Source: Oscarella lobularis
Taxonomy: Eukaryota; Porifera; Homoscleromorpha; Homosclerophorida; Oscarellidae
Assembly (NCBI RefSeq): GCF_947507565.1
Contig: NC_089188.1
Location: 682,001-746,000, forward strand
Reading direction: 5' to 3'
DNA length: 64,000 nucleotides
Below are positions 57,846-64,000 of this stretch, piece by piece. The position numbers were made by a program, and so were the translations under genes. The notes beneath the pieces were generated by a model. The model made no database searches. It saw nothing but the letters and a program-made list of their open reading frames with translations, and had not been told where the DNA came from. Each line of letters opens with the position of its first letter. The stretch's first letter is position 1.

Positions 57846-58441
57846 TCAGAGTTTTTCTTTTAGGCGATCAATATTATTACTCCCAGTTTGAGTGACAACG
57901 TGGTCAATGATGCCAAAGGTCTTTGCTTCTTCCGCCGACATGAAAGTGTCTCGTTCTATTCTCTTCTAAACATACACACGCAAGAAAACGCCAAGCAATA
58001 CAGAGACAAGCTAGACGGGTGGGATTGTGCATACCAATAGTCTTGAGATCCTGATTTGTATGCTTTTCATAGCTTCCGTTTATGATTTTCTTCATCTTGA
58101 TGATTTTCTCGGCGTGAATCTGAATGTCCGTTGCCCGACCCTACCCATGCAATCAAAGAAGCAGATCTTCCTCTCCTCTCTCTCCCACACACGCGTGCAA
58201 ATATTTACTTCAGCGTATCCAGAAGGCAGATGTATCATGACGCAAGAGTGAGGCAGTGAGTATCGAAGACCCGCTCTGCCCGCTGCAAGAAGAAGGGAGC
58301 CCATGCTACATGCTTGACCAACACACCAGGTAGAAATGGGAGGCTGTAGATACTATACAGAAAGCCAAGCCAGGGCAGTGCTGTGAATAGTCTAGTGAGA
58401 AAAGAAAGGTGTCCTACTTCGGAATCTGTCTGTTTGGCCAT
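57846..58441 (-). pseudogene. CLPP: CLPP fragment, N-terminally truncated
   Basis: Exon 58352-58209 reads [20 protein letters not shown] (nucleophile Ser in CSMGS) and VMIHLPSG (catalytic His). Exon 58140 to about 58042 reads [17 protein letters not shown] and YEKHTNQDLKTI. The last exon reads RIERDTFMSAEEAKTFGIID (Asp region) with the stop at 57846. This is the C-terminal half of the mitochondrial protease ClpP. The N-terminal half, including the GG(S/V)V substrate-binding strand, is missing; an 8-codon leader at 58441-58418 would splice on in phase. The last junction does not keep frame with any canonical GT-AG pair. It is probably a non-functional partial copy. Confidence 0.75.
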
Positions 58442-58512
58442 TTTCGTGTTACTAAGGCAACGTCGAGTCTCTAAGCGCGGTGCAGACCTCGCTAGATCTC
58501 TTTCTCGCTAAA

Positions 58513-59569
58513 ATGACAGCTCAAACGCTGTCTGAAAAGCTTTGTCTACTTCTCAGAAAACATAAAAGTCACCTGAAATTTCGGGAGATCTACGTTACGC
58601 CGAAAAATTCATGTTTTCTTTGTACTTAACGCACGGCAAGAACAAACTGGAGGGAAGTAGGCAGTTGGTGCCTCCAAATCAATTCACCGCTACACAGAGC
58701 GACCATCGGGGCACCAACGACGTTGACCTATTGCCCCCATCTTGCTACGAAAAGATCTCGCCGCCCGACCTACCGTGGGACCCTCTAGCGAAAGCGACGT
58801 CAGAACTATTGGACTTAAAAGCTCAAAACGAGGCTCTAAGGTGACGAATCTAGATAGAAACGAGCTAATTAATAGCTCTGTGCTATTAAAATCGAGTCCG
58901 CGGAAAGAATCGGTGACTAAATCGCATTTTCTCTTTGCAAGGCTTGATGTTGTCAAAGCAAATGAAAGGATCGTCGTCAGCGTCAGACAGGCCTTCGACG
59001 AGAAGGTTCAAGAGAACGACGAGATGGTTTACCTCTTGAGAAATGCGAAAGCCGAAAAGAAGAAAGACGTGAGGGAAATCGTAGAAGCTGAGGAGAACGA
59101 ACGACGGAGAATAGCTGAGACGTTCGAGAAGGAGCTTGTTGCGATGAAAGAAGCTTTGTCAGCCGAACGACACAAGTCCGAGGTGCTGAAGAAGAATATG
59201 TCGTCGTCGTCGTCGTCGTCTTCGCAACTTGCAATCGAGGAATCAAGGAACGAACATCGAAAGGAAGCGAGAAATCATCAAGTAAGTTAAAAGTTTTTTA
59301 TTTGCAAAAAATATGAGATTATATATTTGTTTTTATTTGAGGTTGACGCTGGTGCGTTGCAGTCACTGCAGTCAGCCAATGACCTGCTTACTGTACACCT
59401 TCTCTAGAGGGCTAGCTGGTTAGAACTATTTTCTTAGTTGCAAGAAGACAACAAAGAGAATAGTGAAAATTGGGGGGAGACAGCACGTGTCCACCAGGTA
59501 TTAGAAGATAGAATAGAATCGATTGATTCTCTTATCAGTCGATTCTTACACCACAGGTTTTCCTCCAAT
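58513..59569 (+). CDS. Coiled-coil protein, unknown family
   Basis: It starts at ATG 58513 (TAQTLSEKLCLLLRKHKSHL). Exons follow with QLVPPNQFTATQSDHRGTND and LLDLKAQNEALR (to about 58842), then after an acceptor at about 58942 a long charged coiled coil (VKANERIVVSVRQAFDEKVQ, EENERRRIAETFEKELVAMK), a Ser run from a TCG repeat (59200-59222), a donor at 59280, and exons 59439-59498 (LQEDNKENSENWGETARVHQ) and 59555-59569 with a stop. The last junctions are phase-consistent; the first (about 58590 to 58660) is not settled. It lies head-to-head with the CLPP fragment, about 70 bp apart. Confidence 0.5.
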
Positions 59570-59636
59570 AGCCTCGATTATCCTCTTTTCACCGCCTAAA
59601 TACTCGTAGTCGTAGCACAAGCTGAGATGACAAAAG
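59546..59636 (-). CDS. Possible terminal exon, unknown gene
   Basis: After a TTTCTATTTTCAG acceptor a frame reads LCYDYEYLGGEKRIIEAIGG and ends in a stop at 59546. A possible upstream exon near 59760-59860 follows a TTTTTTTGCAG acceptor. It overlaps the tail of the plus-strand coiled-coil gene. No family is assigned. Confidence 0.25.
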
Positions 59637-59934
59637 CTGAAAATAGAAACATATAAATTGTTCTTTTATAAAGGGCATCTTTGTTGGTCTTCTTCTTCTC
59701 TTAGTATGGTGCATGTATGAGGTGGTGTGTTTGACTGTTGCTCAATTCTAGGTTGGAACATCAGCCATGTGCCCTTTGAGTCCGTATTGGGCACCTTGGG
59801 CTCTACGTAGAGGTGATGGCTCCTGTTGCTGTTGTTGGCCAGGTAAAAGCAACTGCAAAAAAATTATTCTTGTAAACTGGCGTCGTTTAGATCCTTAGAA
59901 TGTAAAAGAATTTTCATGCAGCAGAGTAAATTTT

Positions 59935-60455
59935 CTAATTAAAGTCATCATCGTTGAGTCCATCGAGTAGAGAAGTAATGGAGTCTTCAGCCAGCGGATT
60001 TTCACCCAGAGAGTCCAGAATCCCTTCTAGAAGCGCTTTGTCTATTGATGCAAGCGTTGCTTGGGCTATTTTCGCTGGGTAGAGTCGGACTACATTTGCT
60101 GGCGTTATGTTGAGATAGTGACGGTGGCCTGTCGGGCTAAATACGGTGGCCTAAAGATCATAGGAGTGATAGGACAGAGAGTGGTGGTGGTGGTGATAGT
60201 GTGTACCCGCTTGAGAATCGATACTGATCCGGCACTTAGAGCCGATCCGTGTTGTTCAAAGAGTTTTCTGTGAATCGATCCAGATATTTCACCTATAAGG
60301 AAAAACGAGATATATATAGAATTTAACTAAAGATTCGTTTTCGCACCCGTTGGATCTTTGAGAAGAGCACTCGTGCTGTTTCCTGTCTCACTGATCGACT
60401 TGACGAGAACGCGTAGATGAGCGACTTTTCCGTCGGCAAGTCCTCCCAACGAGGC
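59935..60455 (-). CDS. HROB: HROB (MCM8IP/C17orf53) C-terminal OB-fold module
   Basis: Exons 60455-60347, 60292-60207 and 60150-59935 join in phase (137 codons with stop). They read LADGKVAHLRVLVKSISETG, ALLKDPTGEISGSIHR, KLFEQHGSALSAGSV, VFSPTGHRHYLNITPANVVR and LYP, then an acidic tail (LGENPLAEDS, LLDGLNDDDFN). This matches the conserved OB-fold (DUF4539) and C terminus of HROB, the factor that recruits the MCM8-MCM9 helicase during homologous recombination. No lesion is seen in this part. The long N-terminal region of HROB is not visible upstream, where a BIR domain occurs instead. Confidence 0.75.
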
Positions 60456-60469
60456 CTCTAAAAACGAGA

Positions 60470-60781
60470 CTAAAATGTCGCCAGTCGACCAGCTTCGCTG
60501 CTCATATCAGCGACATCGCCCCCTTTAGCCGCCGCCATGTTGGATCGAGATCGAATGATAGGGCACTCGGGTGACGCTTCTGCGTGCTTTCTCTGCATAT
60601 TTTCTCCTGGACGCCATATTTCGAAGAGTCGCTTGCAAGCAAAACAACGCCCTTGGTCGCGGATCCCAGTGTAGTAAAAGACCTCCTTCGCCAGATCGTC
60701 CGGCTTTAGTGGAGATGTGCTCGGCCAATGTCGAAAAGACCGTAGTCTTTCCTTTTCGTGAGAATAGTCGGCCATCTCCAT
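60470..60781 (-). CDS. BIR-domain (IAP-like) exon
   Basis: From ATG 60781 it reads EKERLRSFRHWPSTSPLKPD, VFYYTGIRDQGRCFACKRLF, EIWRPGENMQRKHAEASPEC. This is a baculovirus-IAP-repeat domain with the zinc ligands C-x2-C...H...C in place; the usual Asp after W-x2-G is Glu here. The end of the frame (SSEAGRLATF, stop at 60470) looks like the first residues of a second BIR domain, cut short. A weak donor (GAT-GTCGCT) would join it in phase 0, across 57 bp, to the HROB exon at 60455. IAPs inhibit caspases or act as ubiquitin ligases; no RING is seen here. Confidence 0.6.
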   Translation of the reverse strand: MEMADYSHEKERLRSFRHWPSTSPLKPDDLAKEVFYYTGIRDQGRCFACKRLFEIWRPGENMQRKHAEASPECPIIRSRSNMAAAKGGDVADMSSEAGRLATF

Positions 60782-60977
60782 CGAAATCTAGTCCGGGAAC
60801 AAGCCACGTGTAGTGTGAAATAGACGAAATTCTTTCTGTCAGCTGACGGTCTCTTCCGTATCTGCTCTTTTTTCTCTAATGCGTACCACGCGGTTCTGAA
60901 AAAAAAGTCCAATAACTGACAGCTGAATGAAAATACTTTACGCCAGACGCTAGTAGTCCCACAAATACACTACTGAT

Positions 60978-61131
60978 AGGCTGCCCAACCGTCCCGGGAC
61001 AGTCCAAACATCAAAGTGGTCGCTTGTACTTTGAATTCGGGTGCATTACTTCTAAAAGCGGCGCTTTTCGCTTTGAAGTTGTGTGTTTTTGCTAAAGTTC
61101 CGCTTTTGTTGCTTTGCGAAGTTGGACAGCC
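60978..61131. repeat. Short inverted-repeat element (possible MITE)
   Basis: AGGCTGCCCAAC at the left and GTTGGACAGCCT at the right are 12-bp inverted repeats with one mismatch, about 150 bp apart. The interior is non-coding. Confidence 0.35.
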
Positions 61132-61600
61132 TGCTAGAGCCTACTGCATCATTTCCTTGTCAATAAACGATGCCCTCACCTGCTCGCTTTTCCCTTTACT
61201 CAATCGCGTACACCACAAAACCACAGGAATACTTCCAGTCAGGTGAGTGGTGGTTATAGATCAGATTGGTTATGTCTTTAGGAAGCGAGTGGTGGGCTCA
61301 TCGAGTCTTCCCACGTGTTATAGGAAACAAAGACCGAATGAATGTCTTTGCCGGCGAACATACAGTACAGGACCACGGTACAGGGCAAACACATTACAGA
61401 ATACGTTTCAGTACCTGAGACATGAGGCTTAGACCATGATAGTACGGTCGCCGCAAAATAGTACTACTGAGAACCCGTAGTGCCCCTTTGTACGATCGCG
61501 ATTGCGTTACGTAATACCTATTTTTAGTCAGAGGTCATCTGAGCGCCCAGCCTCAGCAGTTTAGGATTCGCCGAACTGTTTTATTGGAACGAAGCGTTTC
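61132..61600. other. No gene seen
   Basis: No supported exon between the short inverted-repeat element and the 3' end of the MSH2 fragment. Confidence 0.45.
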
Positions 61601-61719
61601 TTGCAGCTTCACTCCACTTGAAGAAGCTGCTAGACAATGACGAAAACACTCCTGGTATTTCCTGCATCATCACAAGTCATTCGTTTCGTACCATCTCACT
61701 CTCAAATTACCTCATAGCA

Positions 61720-63408
61720 ATCATCTGCTTTCCTCCTCTTTGGAGATGATTCATGGCGAAAAAATCCCTGCATGGCTTCCAACTCAACAGCCTTCTTCTT
61801 CGAAAACTAGCCGCCCAATTAGAATAAAAATATGAAATTAATAATTGTTACCTCGACGACGTGAGGGGGAAAGTGAGCAAGCTCAGCAACGTGAATGCCA
61901 AAACTCTGGTCACAAACACCTAAATAATGAAACTAAGAATGCACCAAACTCTCGTGAAAATCGTACCGGACTTGACCTTATACAAAAGCGTCAGCGAGCC
62001 AGTAATGACTATTCTTGACCGATGGCATAACATCGGCGAGAGTAGTCAGTTCGTGAAAATGCGTAGTAAACATGCAGAACGCTTTGATATGCTCACATAT
62101 GTACCTAATAGAATTTTGGATCCCAAGCAAATTGTCTTTCCCACTCCCACTCACTGAGAAATAGCCCAAGCCAAGCCAAAACAGTCGTATGTGGACGTAC
62201 CTCGTCCCAACTCGTCAATTATAATTAGAGAGTCATTCGTAGCACACTGAAAAATATCTTATACGCATAGCCTGTACGTGTATATCGATCATTTCTACTG
62301 ACCTTCAAAATAGCAGCTGTCTCCAACATTTCAGCCATAAAAGTAGACACGCCCTTCACTTGAATATCTCCAGCTCCAACGCGAGCCAGGATGCTGTCCA
62401 CAACGGTAATTGTAGCCTCTTTGCACGGCACAAAACATCCCAGCTCTACCATTAAAACAACGAGGCCATTCTAAAAAAGATAAACAATTCCACTTGAAAC
62501 GTTGGTAGTAGTTTCAGTGACCTGTCAAATACATGTTGACTTTCCACCCGTGTTAGGTCCAGTTATAATGTGAAACATGGCTTCGTCTAATGGAAGGACA
62601 AAGTAAGACGAATTGTCAGACAAGAAAGAGTACAGTACCTTTGTTGAACTCCGTGCCGTTTGATATGAAAACAACGCCGTCTTGAAGCTCAAGACATGGG
62701 TGACGAGCGTCAATAAGAGAAATGAGACCCTCTCCTTCGAAAGACGTGGCGAAAATAGTCAGTGCCTGAAAAGTCATTACCTTTAGGAAGGACAGACGGC
62801 TTTGCGTACGGAATTGGAGCGTTGGCGGACACGTGAGAAAAGCTATACAACTCCCTATAGAAATGTCCGTCCCACGTGCTATCACGTCCACTCACCTAAC
62901 CAAAACGTCCAGGTGAGCGATCAAGTCGCCGAGTGACTGCAACGGTTCACAGTAGCCACCTACTCATAAAATGTAAAAGCAATTCGACGTTCACATGATC
63001 CAAATACCTGCTACTTTGATGACTTCCGCGGCAAGATGACTTTGCAATTCGTCATAGTTTTCACGGAACTCGTCATTCAGTTGCCTCAGTGACGAAAATG
63101 TAAATCTCACTTCTCTGGCACTCGCGTGTCGATGCTGTGGTATTTCTTGTTGCCTCTCAACGCCTTCTCGTCCTGCCGGCAAACCGCAACGCCGTGGTTA
63201 GGAAATGATGGATAAATTCATTATCCTCCACTCGCCTTCTTCGTAACCCGCAAAAAGTATCCCAACTGCGAGTTGCATTCGAGCTTAATAGACTTGTTCG
63301 CTTCGAGACCGAGCTCTGGAGCGGCCGTGTTCAAAATATCTGGCATCTCGTCGTTGATCTCATCCATTTTTGACGAATGTCTAAATGACCCCCTTACGAA
63401 ACTTTTCT
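61720..63408 (-). pseudogene. MSH2: MSH2 C-terminal half, disrupted
   Basis: Exons follow MSH2 order: [18 protein letters not shown] and [19 protein letters not shown] (63400-63240), ALRGNKKYHSIDTRVPEK, VRFTFSSLRQLNDEFREN, SLGDLIAHLDVLV, FSHVSANAPIPYAKPSVLP, ISLIDARHPCLELQDGVVF, MFHIITGPNTGGKST (Walker A), [51 protein letters not shown] (Walker B), [17 protein letters not shown] and [13 protein letters not shown]. Three lesions are visible. A TGA at 62525-62527 stands where the family has Arg just after Walker A. A frameshift lies near 63107-63115, and another near 62008-62016 before LLYKVKS. The N-terminal mismatch-binding and connector domains are absent. It is a dead partial copy of the mismatch-repair ATPase. 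Confidence 0.85.
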
Positions 63409-63428
63409 ACCTACTGCATACCCTGCAG

Positions 63429-63930
63429 GGAAGATAACCGTCGTCCCAACGGCCAAGGTAGACTTCTAAACGATCGAAACTCTTTGTTTAGGACTTCGTC
63501 GACGTAATTCTCTTGAAAACGCAACGAAAGACGCCGACCGTCATACACAAGTGAGAAAACGCGTCCCCCGAAGCTCGCTCGCGCCTTGATCTCTCATCGC
63601 TCGCACGCAGAAACTATAAGATCAGTCGCATACGCAACTTCTACATGCGCAAGGTTAAGTACACGCAGCAGAACTTTCACAATCAACTGGCGCTCGTTCT
63701 CACCGAATTTCCCGTCGTCGAAGACGTTCATCCGTTCTACGGCGACCTGATGAACGTTCTCTACGATCGCGATCACTACAAACTCGCTCTCAAAACGGCG
63801 CAGCATCTCATCGACAAGTACCCGGATAGAATTCGACTTTTTGAATATTTATACACTGTTTCCTAGTGTTGCACGTGACTATGTGCGTCTGCTGAAGTAC
63901 GGGGATTCTCTGTATCGGTGCAAGCAACTT
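63429..63930 (+). pseudogene. GTPBP4: NOG1/GTPBP4 N-terminal fragment
   Basis: Exons 63429-63457, 63492-63550, 63611-63817 and 63867-63930 join in phase: [89 protein letters not shown] and SLYRCKQL. This is the N-terminal domain of the 60S ribosome-biogenesis GTPase NOG1. The first coding exon is not found: an acceptor at 63428 sits only 20 bp from the start of the MSH2 fragment on the other strand. About three residues after YKLAL are missing. Similarity ends at KQL followed by TGA, before the GTPase domain. It is most likely a truncated copy, although a continuation beyond the window cannot be excluded. Confidence 0.7.
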
Positions 63931-64000
63931 TGATCAGTTTAACTTTATCGTCTTTTGGCTTAGGCTGAGAATGACGATGAGCGAAAGCAGTTGGAAATAA

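Noticed and set aside
61016-61246. Leucine/cysteine-rich 76-codon frame resembling a signal peptide
   Set aside because: No splice context, overlaps a short inverted-repeat element, no family match.
1-64000. CRISPR array, prokaryotic operons, rRNA or tRNA genes
   Set aside because: Tandem repeats here lack unique spacers of fixed size, genes carry spliceosomal introns, and no rRNA or clear tRNA cloverleaf was recognised.

Overview
The window looks like accessory DNA from a non-bilaterian animal, most likely a sponge. Host-type genes are split by very short GT-AG introns (mostly about 50-80 bp), and they include death-fold (CARD), BIR, secreted subtilase and small secreted-protein genes. An expanded gene family of the kind seen in sponges and cnidarians is also present. 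Old DNA transposons are dense. The taxon is inferred from content and not proven. A run of N (27073-27272) marks an assembly gap.

Layout. 1-1448 (minus): gene of an expanded invertebrate family, running off the left edge; a broken paralogue lies at 40.75-42.2 kb. 2215-8007 (minus): two-exon gene predicted to encode about 1,903 residues, a CARD followed by helicase-like motifs in an unusual order. 9211-11637 (minus): multi-exon secreted proteinase-K-like subtilase with an intact catalytic triad. 13.4-14.7 kb (minus): fragment of USP9X with an in-frame stop. 15.5-26.4 kb: TIR elements, duplicated segments, two small secreted-protein genes (17157-17793 minus; 21695-23340 plus, eight phase-consistent exons) and a hairpin-rich promoter-like region. 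26.7-27.3 kb: matrix/lectin-like secreted protein interrupted by the gap.

From 29 to 56 kb the window is mostly transposon wreckage: three hAT relics, a P/THAP9-like relic, a full-length decayed Tigger/pogo element, an integrase-core (rve) relic, an about 188-bp satellite present as two arrays in opposite orientation (36.1-36.8 and 48.9-51.0 kb), and a nested TIR element (50993-55949). That nest holds a split DDE transposase, a 1.9-kb inner element carrying a HECT-domain gene fragment between inverted minisatellites, and a pair of foldback elements whose terminal repeats are themselves hairpins.

The right end (56-64 kb) packs partial copies of conserved genes side by side: a THAP/transposase fragment abutting an antisense zinc-finger exon, an N-truncated CLPP, a BIR domain directly upstream of the HROB OB-fold module, the C-terminal half of MSH2 with a nonsense codon and two frameshifts, and the start of NOG1/GTPBP4. 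Together with USP9X and the HECT piece, the window appears to be a graveyard or collecting point for fragments of host genes. The most distinctive apparently intact gene is the CARD-helicase protein, with a possible nuclease-like gene just upstream of it.
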